In this document: piece by piece, positions 10,794 to 23,838 of the stretch
How positions within the stretch are numbered: position 1 is the first letter of the stretch
Layout of the letters: the number at the start of each line of letters is the position of its first letter
Source: Poa pratensis
Taxonomy: Eukaryota; Streptophyta; Magnoliopsida; Poales; Poaceae
Assembly: GCA_947311845.1 (NCBI GenBank)
Contig: CAMZMU010000012.1
Location: forward strand, 3,758,290 to 3,822,289
Reading direction: 5' to 3'
DNA: 64,000 bases
Translations under genes and position numbers: made by a program
The notes under the pieces: generated by a model
Database searches by the model: none
Seen by the model: the letters and a program-made list of their open reading frames with translations, nothing else
Told to the model about the DNA's origin: nothing

Positions 10794-12545
10794 ATGAGAA
10801 AGGCGGCCGCGAAGAAGGTGAGCGCTCCGGCGAGCTCCGCCGCCACCAATGTTGTGGCGATGAAGAACAAGAGGGGGAGCACGGCGGCGAGCGCCGCCGT
10901 TATCGAGGCCGCGGACGTCGACGCGTTGAAGAAGATCCCCAACGACTGGGTCAGGTCCACCATCAAGGAGCACCATCTGGATGGATTCCGCGAAGATGGA
11001 TTGTTGCCGCCGGCAGACCAATTGGCCACGCGCACCCGGGAAGGAGGTATTCCCGCAACCTCGGGCCAACGAGCGCGTGTGTTTTGCTGATTTCTTGACT
11101 CGGGGGTTCTCCTTCCCCCTTCATGACTTTGTCCGCGGGTTGCTGTACGCGTATGGGGTGCAAATGCACGATCTGACCCCAAACGGCGTTCTCCACATCT
11201 CGTGTTTCATCGTCCTTTGCGAGTGCTTCCTAGGAGTGTGCACCCGCACTAGGCTTTGTGCAAGGCCATCTTCAACGTCAAGAGGAATGCGGGTGCCGGC
11301 GGCACCTATCCGCTTGGCGGCTTCGGCATCCAGGTTCGCGGAGACACCACCTACTTCGCGCTGAAGCAGGTCGAGTCCGCCCAAGGCTGGCGGAAGAAGT
11401 GGTTCTACGTCCGCGTTGACTAGGAGGGCTTCCCAGACTTAATGGCTGACAAGCCCCTGAGGAAGAAGAACGCCTGGGCACATATGCTGTCGAGCGCTGA
11501 CAAGGTGGAGGTGACACCCTTGTTGAAGAGGATCGCCGAGCTGTTGAAGATGGCGCCCAAAAAGATGACTGGTGTCCACCTTATCGGCACGTTTGTGAGG
11601 ATGCGCGTGCAGCCAATACGCCTTCAGGACCACCCAATGTGGGAGTTCCAGGGCACGGATGACTCCTCCCGCCTGATTAAGGAGGAGTGGTCGAAGAAGG
11701 AGGTCGACACGAAAGTGCGGTCCGTGACTAGCATCAGAGCTGCGGACCCGTGCGACGTCGAGTGCCCCGTCGCTCCATATGGGGTTGAGAACCCACTGCC
11801 TGAGGTAAGATTTGAATTGATGTTTCTTCTATGTTGTTTTTGTTGTTCACCTTATGCTTGCTTTGCAGGGCCACCCGAATCTTTCTTGTCTTCCACCTTT
11901 ACCCGAAGACGGAGTGACTTTCGAAGTGGAGTTCCCGGAGGTTGAGCCGGTTGATGAAGATGACTCCATCCCTTCCGCGAGCACCTCACCTAACGATGAG
12001 GCGGAGGAGACGGAGCAGGATGATGCGGATGAGCAGCCACCGAAGCGTTGTCGGCAGGACAAGGCGAAGTCTGTTTCAGCGGGCTCGCCGTCTAAAAGGG
12101 TGGCGCTAGAAGATGATGGCGATTCGGGCTCCTCGTCACCCAGTGTGAAGGATCCGATGGAAGTTGTTCCGCTGAACACGGCGCCTCCCGCTGGCGACGC
12201 GACCGAGTTTGGCGGGATCTTCGACTTAGACTCCTTCGCCAGCGATGAAGACGAGGCAGTGAGGTGAGCACCTTTACAACTAGTAAGCTTATCTGTCTTC
12301 CCTTTTGTGCAGTTGTTTGAGTTGAACATTCTGTGTGCAGTGCTGGTCATGGCACAGGTGTGCCTCCTTCTCCTGTCCGAGAACAGACATCGGCTCCGAG
12401 CGGTGCTGATTCATAGCCAAACCTTCCGGTGGTGTCTCCTTCGGCGACTGCGGCGGCCGCTACGGAGGTTGTGAAGGCTTCGGCTCCCGCCGCTCCGGAG
12501 GTACTTGCTCCGTCCTCTTCGGGTGTTGCGTCGCTCCACGATCAT
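10794..12545 (+). pseudogene. 5' exons of an antisense gene inside the Gypsy element ('putative gypsy type transposon' domain, PF04195-like)
   Basis: Runs opposite to gag-pol. Three exons are visible, joined by short GT-AG introns: 10794-11804, 11869-12263 and 12341-12545. Exon 1 opens with a basic, Ala/Lys-rich stretch, then the family-type domain: an IPNDWVRSTIKEHHLDGFR string, a FLTRGFSFPLHDFVRGLLY string near 11090-11150, and a WRKKWFYV string near 11390-11415. Exon 2 is acidic with a KRCRQDK basic patch that could act in nuclear targeting. Damage: a frame change near 11043, another near 11240-11260, a TAG at 11421 and a TAG in exon 3 near 12412. Exon 3 ends at a consensus donor (cat|gtaagt) into which the LINE at 12552 has inserted. 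Such extra antisense frames are known in some plant Gypsy elements; their function is unknown. Confidence 0.75.
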
Positions 12546-12715
12546 GTAAGTTTTTTTAGAAAAGGAGGCAAAGCCCTAGCCTCTGCATCAATCGATGCAC
12601 ACGGCTTTTTTATTGCAGATTATCAAAGTATAAGAGTATCAAAGTATTACAATTCAAGGATCACACAGCGTGGATACGAAAATGAGCCAGCGAAATAAAA
12701 AGAGATTGTCTTTGT

Positions 12716-15700
12716 CTAAACATCTGTGAGTCTTCTAGTAAGCTGCGAGCCACCCCAGTAGTAGATATCCCGAGCGACCGTCTGGAGCCGTGTGCATCCG
12801 AAATCCATAAGTGGCCTCTGTGCCGCTGGTAATAGGCATGCCCATGATTGGATCCAAAAAGTAGCCATATGTATAACCTGTAAAAAGTGAGTATTTGCTA
12901 CCCTGTTAAACACCATATCATTCCAACAATTCCAAATAGCCCAAACTACAACACAAACCCCAACCCGAATTCTTGCTTTAGTGGCTTTATCAATTCCATT
13001 TAACCAATTACCAAATATATTTGCAATATTGGTTGGAGGAGTGATATTAAAGGTAAACTGCACAATTGTCCAAATAACTTTAGCAAAAGGACATGTAATA
13101 AAAAGATGATGAATGGACTCCTCTGAGTCACAAAAGACACATTTCTTACATCCATCCCAATTTCGTTTAGCCAAATTGTCCTTGGTTAAAATGACCTTCT
13201 TATATAAGTACCACATAAAAATAATATTTTTAGTGGTACTTTTAATTTCCAAATGTATTTGCGCAGGAAAGCTGCGTGGCCATTCATAAAATCTGCATAC
13301 ATGGACTTAACCGTAAAAGATCCCGAATCAGTGAGTTTCCACCTGAAAACATCAGATTGTTCCGAGAGCTGAATGTGAAACAATCTTTCCACCAAATGTA
13401 GCCATCTATCCCACTTATTGCCCGTAAGTGCTCTTCTGAAATTAATATTAACATTTGTTGGAGAGGCTAAAACAGTTGCTACAGAAACATTTTTCTGTCT
13501 AGCGATGGTGTACAGAGAAGGGTATTGTTGTGCTAGTGGCATTTCCCCTAACCAAACGTCCTTCCAAAAGCTAACATTGGTTCCGGTTCCTAAAATAAAT
13601 TTTCCACGTTTGAAAAAATCATCTTTTACACTCATAAGTCCCTTCCAAAATTGGGAGTAGGTTTGACCTCCACTTGAGACAACGTTTTATCTCTAACGTA
13701 TTTGTTTCTAATCAATTCCTGCCAAACTCCATCCTCATTTAAAAGTTTAAACAACCATTTACTAAGCAAACATCTATTTTTAATCTCTAGTACCTCCACA
13801 CCCAGACCTCCTTGATCCTTGGGTCTGCAAATAATATCCCACTTTGTGAGCCTATACTTACGTTTAAGTTGATCATTTTGCCAGAAGAAACGAGATCTAT
13901 AAAAGTCTAGTCTTTTCCTTACCCCTTTAGGTATTTCCAGAAAAGATAGCATAAACATTGGAAGACTCGTTAGAACAGAATTTATAAGAACAAGTCTATC
14001 TCCATATGATAAAAGCTTGCCCTGCCAACACCCCAATTTGCGCTCAAAACGATTCTCAACCCAATTCCACTCCCTATTTAGTAATCTCCGGTAATGAATT
14101 GGAATCCCTAGATAACAAAAAGGTAAAGAACCCTCCTGACAACCGAAAATTTCTTTATACTGGTCGGCATACTCCTTAGCTCTACCGAAGCAAAAAAATC
14201 TCACTTTTATGGAAATTTATTTTTAAACCAGAGAGTTGTTCAAAAATACAAAGAATGAGCTTCATATTCACAACTTTTTGTAAATCATGCTCCATAAACA
14301 GAATAGTGTCATCCGCATACTGAAGTATGGACACTCCACCCTCAACAAGATGAGGTATTAAACTTCCAACTTGGCCATCTTCCTTGGCTCTTTGAATTAA
14401 AATAGCTGACATATCAGCTATGATATTAAAGAGGATAGGAGATAGCGGATCACCCTGTCTAATCCCTTTTCTAGTCTGAAAATAATGGCCAATATCGTCA
14501 TTAACCATTATTCCCACTGATCCTCCTTGCACAAAACTAGTGATTAGCTTGCACCAATTTTTGGTAAAACCTTTCATTCGCATGGCTTGTTGTAGAAAGG
14601 GACATTTTACTTTGTCATAAGCCTTTTCAAAATCTATTTTAAAAAGCACACCATCTAGTTTATTTTTGTGTAACTCATGAATCGTTTCATGAAGTACCAC
14701 TACCCCTTCAAGAATATTGCGTCCCGGCATAAAAGCTGTCCGAGTGGGTCTAATTACTTTTTTAGCTACCGAGGAAATTCTATTTGTGCCCACTTTTGTG
14801 AAAATTTTGAAACTGACATGAAGAAGACAAATCGGTCGATACTGCTGGATTTGCACCGCGTCCTCTTTTTTTGGCAGAAGTGTTATTATTCCGAAATTTA
14901 GTTTATACAGTTGCAACTCGTGTAGTTGTAACTGTTTAAACATCTCCATGAGATCGTTTTTAATTGTAAGCCAACACTTTTGGTAAAACTCAGCAGGATA
15001 CCCGTCTGGTCCTGGAGCTTTATTATGTTCCATTTGTGAAATTGCATCAAAAACTTCTTTTTCAGTAAAATCCGAAGTCAGTATAATGTTTTCCTCCTCA
15101 TTTATCTTTGGTATATCGTCAACAAGGTCTTCTTGTAACGTGAAGTTATTTTTAATGGGTTCACCAAACAACCTCTTATAATACTCCGTAATATATACTT
15201 TAAGGTTATCATCACCCACAATAGTACCTTCCTCTTGTTCTAGTTGAAAAATTCTCTTCTTACGATGTTTACCATTAGCAATTAGATGAAAATATTTCGT
15301 GTTATTTCCACCTTGCTGCACATGCTTAACTTTTGCCCTCTGGGCCCATTTGGCCTCTTCATCTCGCCTGAGTTTGGCAAGTTTATCATTTGCATCCCTT
15401 AAGACTTTTCTTTCGGGATCACTCAACGGAGTTGTCTCAGCCTTGATATCTAAATTATCGATGATTAACAGGAGTTTTTCCTTTTCCTTTTTGTAAATAC
15501 CACTACGGTTTCTAGCCCAACCACATAGATACCGTCTAAGATGTCTTATTTTATTTTGCCATCTCTCAATTGGCGTGTTCCCAACATTGTAGGCGTTCCA
15601 TTCTGTTGAGATCAACTCTAAGAAACCTTCTTCATTGAACCATTCTAACTCAAAAGAAAATTTTGCCTTGTTTCCTATATGAGCTTGCTCACCAAAATCA

Positions 15701-16373
15701 ACAAGTAAAGGTGAATGATCCGATCCTGTTCTAGTCAAAGCTCTAACCGTTGTTAGAGGATATTTTTGTTCCCAATCCACGCTAGCTAGAACACGATCCA
15801 ATTTCTCAAAAGTAGGTGTTGGTCTCCTACTGGCCCAAGTATATTGTCTACCAGAGAGGTCAAGCTCTCAATAATTGCATTAAACATACATGGCCATCTA
15901 GCATTATAGTTATCATTATTTTTCTCTTTCGGACTACGAATAATATTGAAATCTCCAGCTAAAAAACGAGGGAGGGAGTCATCCTCTCCCATGCGAACCA
16001 ACTCAGTCAAAAAAGCAGGTTTTTGAGCATCTTGTGCTGCCCCATAAACCGCAGCAAAACTCCACTGAAAAGCATCACGTTTGTTGCTTAAGTGAAATTT
16101 AACCAAAAAATCTCATGCTTCGAGATTCATAACATTAATTGTAGCAGCGTTAAAACCCACAAGAATTCCACCCGATCTTCCGGTAGGAGGCAAACAGTAC
16201 CACATAAAGTCCTGCCCAGCCGCTAAATCTCTTAGAAAAGGTTCAGAAAAGTTTGCTCTACCCGTTTCTAAAAAAGCCACAATATCCAATTTAAAATCCC
16301 GTATGGATTCCTTAATAAACAGATGCTTAGCCGTATCCCGAAACCCTTCACTGTTCCAAATTAAAGCTTTCAT
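12716..16373 (-). pseudogene. LINE ORF2, endonuclease-reverse transcriptase, broken
   Basis: ORF2 nicks target DNA and reverse-transcribes LINE RNA. In order: endonuclease start with IWNSEGFRDTAKH and the FLETG motif (16373-16113), the GDFNI motif (about 15950), a DRVLAS and SDHSPLL end of the endonuclease (15801-15690), then the reverse transcriptase with KAPGPDGYP, FKIDFEKAYDKV, RQGDPLSPILFNII and the catalytic YADD (about 14310). The C-terminal part has a zf-RVT-like segment with CKKCVFC and HHLFITCPFA (about 13160-13060). Frame changes near 16110, 15810-15860, 14190-14204, 13632 and 13190-13250 break it. No RNase H domain was seen after the zinc segment. Confidence 0.85.
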
Positions 16374-16419
16374 GACTTTTGATTCTTAGACTTATTTTTT
16401 TGAATTCGTACACTACGTC

Positions 16420-19400
16420 TCAGGTTTTTCTTATCCACAGATTTTTTTTCTTTTTGCGTGTTCTAGTTGCTTTACCTAATTGGCTTGTTAGATCCGTTTG
16501 ATCCGACAAACCAGGTTCTCCATCATCAGATAAATCATCACAAAGTCCAGAAACTTTAGAAACAAAAAGATTACTAGGGTCATCCTGTACTACAGCATTT
16601 TGTTTCATCACAATTAGGGATCTTTGTTTCTCCGTATCTTGAAGTAGCTTAATAGAATTTGTGATTTCAGTAGGTGATTTTCCTAGCTGGACACCCAATC
16701 TACTAGCTCTAGCAACAACTTCATGAACAGGAATAGATAATAAAGAAAACTTATAGTTTGGACTTGTACCTGTCATCAGAGACGTATCTCTAAGCTGAGC
16801 AATTTTCATTGCCCTATCCAGTTGGGTGTCATCAGCATTGGGCTGTCCACGAATGCGTTCACTCGACCGAACCCCACCGCACTTGCTTCCTTAATACCCC
16901 CATAGTCAATAATCTCCTGCCTAGATGGGTTCCTCACCGGAGTGCTTGGAAGCGGACTAGCAGAAGCATGCGCCAATTGCCCAGTTCCGACCGAAACACT
17001 TGAAAAAGCATTCTGTTCCGCCTGCAAGTGCCCACTAGGACTAAGAGTTGCCGCATCAACATTTTCTGCCATAATGGGAGCAGTCGAAACCACCACCACC
17101 CCTATCTCCTTGACCATCACCTCCTCCACCAGCAAGGAGGGTGTCACACTATCGCTGACGGTATCGGAAACTGGCACTGTCGCCTCCTCAGCAGAATAAA
17201 CGGCAGGTTCGCTGCCGTGGCCCAAAACCTCAGCCGGCTGAGAGATCTGACCGTCAGGTGAAGAGAAAAGTTTTCTACTCGTACGATCATCTTCCTCCTC
17301 AGCCCAGTCAGCCCAACGATCAGAAAAGGAAACAAATTTGATAAACGGGGACAATGCAACCTTATTTGCATCAGGGGTATTAATAATTACTCCGCCTCCA
17401 CTCGACGAACCTTTTGAAACTATTTTTTCTTTACTATTTTCAGCAGTATGTTCCTTATCCTTGTCTTTAGTCCCTTCATGAGCATCATCTCTCTTATCAT
17501 TATCTTCCCCCTTAGCATCTTTCATTTCTTCATCCTCCACAGGCAGCGATGCATCATCCAGTTCGATGGACAACTTATAGCCCTCTTCTTTGTAAAACCA
17601 TATTTTCTTATATGGAATGCAAGAGATGTCTAACACTTTAACCAGCATTCTCACCACACCATGCCTCCTAGTGTAGGCCATGTCAACATCTTTAGTAATA
17701 CCAAACATCCCCCCAAGGCTCCACATAGTAAGATAGTCCCGGATTGGCTCATCTGGCACACCCGAGATAAGTATCCAGATCTTTTCCAGCTGAATAGATG
17801 GTTGCACATTGAGAGTCCACTCTTCAAAATCCAGAGAACATGGTGTGTCCTTCACTTTAAAAGAACCAAAACGAATAGCTCTTGCCAACTCTAGCTTACT
17901 CGGAAACTGTGTCTTATACACATTCCTTCCCTGAGGCTGCACATCCCATTGAAAAGATTCATCTGGAACAAGAAAGCGTAAAGCATACGCAATTGCCTTA
18001 GTCTCCAAAGAACCATCTTTGACTGTGATACGGCACACACGTCCATTGTCAGATCTTGATTTGAAATTAGATTCCGGTGATTGAAAAAGCATCAGACCCT
18101 CATGTCCATATCCGTAGACTGACAGAGTTGGCTTGGGCACATCATGGAGGTGACAAACCTCATTGACATGATCTGCACTCTCACAGAGATCACATAGGGG
18201 TGTTGTACAGTCAACAGAAAAATGCCCTACTATATTGCATCGGAAACACTTAACTTTTTCAGCACCCTTTTCAATTTTCCTCGCATCCTCAGAACCAACA
18301 GAAGCCACCTGGTTTGTATTCTCCCTCAGCAAACCTTGTCCAGTCTGACCAGCTGGCTCCTTCGGCTGCACCACAGGTTGTTGCTTAGCGACAAACTCAC
18401 CTGTTTGCACCACTGGTCTAGGGTTAACACGAGGAGGGTATGGCTTTGTATACCCTGCAGCTCCACCAGGATTCCGATAACCAGCATTATTATTAGGATG
18501 GTAATCTGGTCGACGCCGGTTCCTAAATGCAGCATTGTCACCAGCAACATAATCTCCACCCCCGCCATAACCAGGATGAAAATCACCATTAAAACCACGC
18601 TGTCCATTACCTTGAAAATTTCCTTGACCAAAACCCCCATTGTTGTTGCCCTGAAAATTACCATTGTTGCCTTGATAATTCCCTTGATCATTAGCACGGC
18701 CAAAACCCCTTCTGTCATCATAATCATATCCCATAGCACGGTACCCATTTCCTCCATTATAAGCTCCATTGTTTCCATTGCCGTACCCAGTTCCAGCCGA
18801 AAGATTGCTTGATCCAGCGCCCGGGTCTCCTTGGAAGCCTTGCCTCCTAGCCGCAGCATCACCCCCCGCCATCAGATCTGCCACCGCCACCACGATTTTC
18901 CATGTCGGCGCTCAGCTGAGACAAAGGTAGATGGGATCTAACCCTAGGAGTGAACCTGGATGTTTTCCATGTCGCCCCTAGTAGATGTCGAAACGCAAAA
19001 CTCGCATCAGCTTCCGATCGGCCCTTTTGGCCCAAACATGTATCTTTTTTGTACGATCTGGAGCCCGTTTGGCCCAATTTCGAAGAATTTGAAATCCGCC
19101 GAACTGAAGGAAAAACCTTACCTGAATCTGCCATCGGCGATGAAGAAGATGAAAGTGAATGAGCAGCTCTCCGTTTCTTCCTTACCACTTGCACCCATTC
19201 CGCAGCATTGAACTTTTCCAACCAGAATGTGGATGGCGAAATTCCAACGTCTTGGCTAGCATCAGTCTTTCATCGGTGAACTGCAGTCACCTCTTCGCCG
19301 ACGATCTTCTCCTGTAGATCAGAACCAGGTGGAGAACTTACCAAGGATAATGTCAGGGCCGCCTTCTTCTGGCCGATCCGCTTCTCCCATCTTTTCCGAG

Positions 19401-19584
19401 CCATGGATGTGCATGAATCCTTGAGATCCCGTGCATGCGACGAGAGGCAGTACAATCTTCCGTGAGCGTCACCAGTCGGTGTAGAAATCCGGTCATCCTC
19501 GTCGTCAGACATCTCCGGCGATGAGAGAGCCCAAAATCGTCCTCCCGATCGCCCCAACGGCTCTCCGACAGATGCGGAGCTCAT
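16420..19584 (-). pseudogene. LINE ORF1, RNA-binding protein, broken
   Basis: ORF1 proteins coat LINE RNA. The longest open piece (18893-16806, 695 residues) begins with a Gly/Asn/Tyr-rich low-complexity region of about 150 residues, then a CCHC knuckle CFRCNIVGHFSVDC (about residues 217-230) and a second Cys/His cluster CDLCESADHVNEVCHLH. A domain resembling DUF4283 of plant LINE ORF1 follows (about 285-450), then an acidic Lys/Glu-rich tail. Pieces in other frames at 19270-19584 and 18859-19221 are probably its N-terminal part, and 16420-16809 its C-terminal part with a basic RTRKKKK string. At least two frame changes separate these pieces, so no full protein is made. Confidence 0.75.
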
Positions 19585-19704
19585 TCCAACCTCCTCACTT
19601 CAATCACCTAAGTACAGAAAAGAATTATACCTCCTATTTTTTGGCTCCTACTGTGTGGCGGACGCACTTTGGTTTCTTCTCGGGTCTCTGCTGATCATGT
19701 AAGT

Positions 19705-19865
19705 GTCTTCTGGCTTTCTGGATTATCGGGTGCGCGACAGCACTCCCGATGGGAGTAGCCCCCGAGGCTATGTGTAACTAGTATATGATGAGGGCATCGT
19801 CGGCATCGTGTTGGTTGGTTGACACGCTAGGAAATATTTAAATGATATGTAAAAGTCTAGGGTAG
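19705..19865 (+). other. Gypsy antisense-gene intron between LINE and Copia fragment
   Basis: A short piece of the host Gypsy element. It continues directly from the splice donor interrupted by the LINE and contains the palindromic string ctcccgatgggag followed by tagcccccgag. It ends in GGTAG (19861-19865), the base quintet before the Copia LTR. Confidence 0.55.
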
Positions 19866-20141
19866 TGTTAACTAGGCCTGCGTGCCAAATCTAAGGCTGA
19901 ACCCGCCATGGGTCGGTTTGTATCCGGTTTAAGGTCCAACTAAGTTTAGAGTCATGTTAGGTTCTGAAGGCAATTGCAATTGTTGCACTTAATTGATTTG
20001 ATCCCTTGATGGGATTATATAGTACAAGGAGGGTGGCTTGGTTGCCAATTAAAGAGACTACAATTATGGAATTAAACTAAACAAATCTAATCCTCCTTAA
20101 TTTCGGCTGGGTAGACGTGTCCTACACGTACACGTCTAACA
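19866..20141 (-). repeat. 3' LTR of the truncated Copia element
   Basis: A 276-bp segment starting TGTTAACTAGG and ending CGTCTAACA, so TGTTA...TAACA inverted ends. Directly right of it, the minus strand reads a purine-rich tract (gacagcgggggtg) that fits a polypurine tract. No second copy lies in the window. Confidence 0.7.
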
Positions 20142-20181
20142 CCCCCGCTGTCAGAGCGGGAGCAACGCGGACGTTCAGGCT

Positions 20182-23100
20182 GGAGCTAGCGAAACTCGGT
20201 GAACACAGTGGACGACAACCCCTTGGTGAAGATATCAGCATACTGGGAAGATGTCGGAACATGGAGAACACGAACATCTCCAAAAGCAACCCGCTCACGA
20301 ACTAAGTGTAGGTCAATCTCCACATGCTTGGTGCGTTGATGCTGGACCGGATTTGTTGAAGGTAGACAGCAGAGATGTTGTCGCAGTAGACCACCGTAGC
20401 TCGCTGAAGAGGTCAATGGAGCTCGGACAGGAGCTGGCGTAACCAGCATGTTTCAGCAACAACATTGGCAACACCCCTGAATTCAGCCTCCGCACTTGAG
20501 CGGGAGACAGTTTGCTGACGTTTGGATGACCAGGAAACCAGATTGTCACCAAGAAAACGCCATAACCGGAGGTGGACTTGCGAGTATCGGGGCAACCAGC
20601 CCAGTCAGCATCCGTGTATGCAGTGAGTGATGCAGGCGGAGCGGTATATCTGAAGGCCATGGTCGACGGTGCCGCGAAGGTACCGGAGAATCCGCTTGAC
20701 CGCATTGAGATGCGGTTCCCGTGGGTCGTGCATGTACAAGCAGACCTGTTGCACGCATAGGCGATGTCTGGTCTTGTGAAAGACAAGTACTGGAGAGCAC
20801 CACCAGGCTCCGATAGCAGACGGATCAGCGACGGTGGCGCCAGCAGCTGAGAGCTTGGACTGTGTATCTACGGGAGTGGAGCATGGATTGCACTCACTCA
20901 TTCCTGCACGATCAAGGATGTCAATGATGTACTGCCGCTGGAGAGGAACATGCCATCCGAGGACCGTGTAACAGCGACTCCGAGGAAATAGTCCAATGTA
21001 CCAAGGTCCTTGAGGGAGAACTCACGCTCGAGAGCCGTGATGGTTCTCCGGAAGCTGCGCAGATGAAGCTGTGAGAATATATCATCGACGTACAACAGCA
21101 GGTAAACAATCTCAGTGTTGCTGTTGTAGATGAAGAGCGAGGGATCCCGCGGGAGCTGACAAAACCGAGGCGCAGCAGGTGGTCGGCAAAGCGGCTGTAC
21201 CAGGCACGCGGCGCTGTTTAAGCCCATAGAGAGACTTATTGAGCCGGCAAACATGGTCGGGCTGGGAGACATCGACAAACCCCGACGGCTGTGCACAGTA
21301 GACCGTCTCGGCAAGAGTACCATGTAGAAAAGCATTGTTGATGTCGAGCTGATGAACCGGCCAATCTTGCGCGACGGCAAGTGAGAGGACAGTGCGAACG
21401 GTGGCCGGTTTGACAACCGGGCTGAAAGTTTCTCCATAATCAACGCCTGCGCGCTGGGTGAAGCCACGGAGGACCCAGCGGGCTTTGTAGCGATCCAAAG
21501 ACCCATCCGGCTTAAGCTTGTGCCGAAAAATCCACTTGCCAGTTACGACATTAGCGCCAGGCGGACGAGGAACAAGATCCCATGTCCGGTTAGTCTGCAG
21601 TGCACTGAATTCGTCCATCATTGCGGAGTGCCAATTAGGGTCCTTGAGAGCGCCCCGGTAGCTCTTTGGGTAGCGGACTAAGAACATCAGCCAAAGATTA
21701 AGACGGTCACAGGTTTAGACATGCCACGTTTTCCACGAGTAAACATGGAGTGAGTGTTGTCGGCGAGGGAGGGCCGACAGGGGCTAAAACTGGCGAATTG
21801 GAGGAGTGGGTTGAGGTGTGAGAGGAGGAGTGTGGGTTCGGTGTCGGGGTTGTTTGGCTCGGGTGGAATAGGTGTTTGCGGCATTGGTGCAAGTGGGGTA
21901 GTTTGGGAGGGCAGAATGATAGGATGATCATCAAGAAAGGAGAGATCGGTGGCAGTAGGGGTGTAGTGGATTGTTGGGCGAAAGGGAAGGTGTTTTCGTC
22001 GAAGACGACATGGCGAGAGATTATTATTTTATGTGTCGCGAGGTCAAGGCAACGATAGCCGCGATGGTTAGAGGGGTACCCGAGAAAAACACACGCGGTT
22101 GTGCGAGGAGCTAGTTTGTGGGTGTGTAGCGGATAGGTTAGGATAGCAAAGGCAACCGAAAACCCGTAGGTGCGCAAGAGGTAGAGGGAGGCCGAAGAGC
22201 TTCGTAAGGTGTACGGTGTTGGAGGGTTTTGGTAGGGTGAAGGTTGAACAGGAACGTGGCAGTGTGAAGAGCTTCAACCCAGTAGGTTGGTGGCATGCTA
22301 GCTTGAAAAAGAAGGGAACGCACCATGTTATTAGTCGAGCGAATGACACGTTCGGCTTTACCATTTTGGGAAGAGGTGTATGGGCAAGACATGCGAAGGG
22401 TGGCGCCGAGGGATAGGAGAAAAAGGTGAGCAGTTTTATTGTCAAATTCGCGACCATTGTCACATGGACAGATTGGATAGTTGTGTTAAATTGGGTAGAG
22501 ACGTAGGCAAAGAAGTGTTTAAGTGTAGAGAAAGTGTCAGATTTTGCACGCAAAGGAAAAGTCCAAAGGTAATGGGTGAAATCATCTAGAACAACTAAGT
22601 AATTTGTAACCAGACACACTAGGAAGAGGTGAAGTCCATAAATCACAGTGGATAAGCTGAAAAGGACGCATAGTTTGAGTAGAGATGTATCAAAAGGTAG
22701 ACGAACATGTTTTCCTAATTGACAAGCATGACACAATGATCATCGGTAGAATTTTTATTACAAGGAAAAGAAAAAACACTTGCTAGGTGCGACAAAGCTT
22801 GACTACTGAGATGTCCTAGGCGACGATGCCACAATGTTGAAGACGTGGTGGTGGAGAGGGCGTGCGCAGCGGAAGACGGCCACCAGAAGGGATAGAGGTC
22901 GCCGGAACTATTGCACCTGACGATCTCGTTCTTGGTGCGGAGGTCCTTCACAGAGAGACCAAAAGGATCAAACTCACAGAAACAAGATTATCAGTGGTTA
23001 ACTTACGAACGGAAATAAGATTTTTTACAAGGTTAGGTGTTACTAGGACATTATTAAGAGAAAACGAGTGATTAGGAGTAGAAAGGGTGGTGTGGCCAGT

Positions 23101-23838
23101 GCGAGTTATAGGAAGGCATGACCGTTGCCGACGATGACATGTGGGTAAGGAGAGCTAGAGGGGAGGATATGTGAAAGGTTACCCTGATTGCCGGTCATGT
23201 GGGCGGAGGCGCCAGAATCCATGATCCACTCATTCGGAGATGGTGGTGTGAGGGACATGGTGTTGAAGGTCTGCATGAGTTGTCCTTGGTCGAAAGACGG
23301 TGGCGCGCAGCATATGTCGGTGCAGGCATCAGAGCGGACGGTGGAGCTCCTTGCATCCAGGGCATGGGTGGCGGAGGCACCCCTGGTGGACACGGTGGAC
23401 GAGGGAGCACCGTAGGCCCACGAAGGCGGAGGCAACATCATGGCATGATGAGCCTGAGGCAGGCCGGGAGGCGGCGGGCGCGGTGGCGGACCTGGCCACA
23501 TCTGGATAGACCCTGCCCAAGGGGTTTGCATGGATGGCCACGACGCCTGCGAGCCCTTCCCGGACATGTTGGAGTTTCCGCCTCGCTGGTGAGGAGGTCC
23601 GGAGTGGAGGAAGCGGCATCGCGCCCCATATTGGCAATTGCCTCGCTGCTGGAAGTTGCGGCATGGGTAGGGGCGGCGCGAAGGCGGCACGGTTTCTGTT
23701 GGACCGCGCGGTGTTGGAGGAGTGGAGACGCATCGCGCGACGAAGGCGGTCGAAGCAGAGGAGGACGACTCGGACTGCTTTAGCGTGAGTTCCTCGAGCA
23801 GAGGAGGACGAAGGCGGTTCAGTTTGGGGTTTGTCCAA
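20182..23838 (-). pseudogene. Copia gag-end, protease, integrase, RT and RNase H remnants
   Basis: From right to left: a CCCH-type zinc finger CRNFQQRGNCQYGARCRFLH (about 23670-23610); the protease motif IMDSGASAHMTG (about 23215-23180); an integrase region with HRRLGHLSS (about 22840) and a YTSSQNGKAERVIR string (22385-22330) before the chain end; then reverse transcriptase with TGKWIFRHKLKPDGS (21560-21510), QLDINNAFLHG (about 21340) and LLLYVDDI (about 21090). RNase H parts TKHVEIDLHLVRE and YADIFTKGL lie at about 20320-20200. The fragments are in several different frames with stops between them, so this is a decayed polyprotein. Confidence 0.8.

Larger units (their letters stand above)
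12552..19692 (-). mobile_element. Full-length LINE (L1-type) retrotransposon
   Basis: A 7.1-kb insertion with a 12-bp target duplication, gatcatgtaagt, at 12540-12551 and 19693-19704. A short T-run at 12552-12557 is the tail in minus orientation. It carries both reading frames of plant LINEs in order: ORF1 with zinc knuckles, then ORF2 with endonuclease, reverse transcriptase and a zinc-binding end. Several frameshifts make it inactive. The insertion sits exactly across the splice donor after exon 3 of the antisense gene in the surrounding Gypsy element. Confidence 0.9.
19866..23838 (-). mobile_element. Copia LTR retrotransposon fragment, 5' LTR and most of gag missing
   Basis: Minus-strand Copia with its 3' LTR at 19866-20141 but no matching LTR at the right. 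Domain order going leftwards is end of gag, protease, integrase, reverse transcriptase, RNase H: Copia order. The right limit near 23838 is set by the last recognisable gag-related sequence and is approximate. The flanking GGTAG at 19861-19865 is not found again at the right, as expected if the 5' end was deleted. Confidence 0.8.

Noticed and set aside
18222..18812. Long plus-strand frame opposite LINE ORF1
   Set aside because: Complement of the Gly/Asn-rich repeat region; low-complexity shadow.
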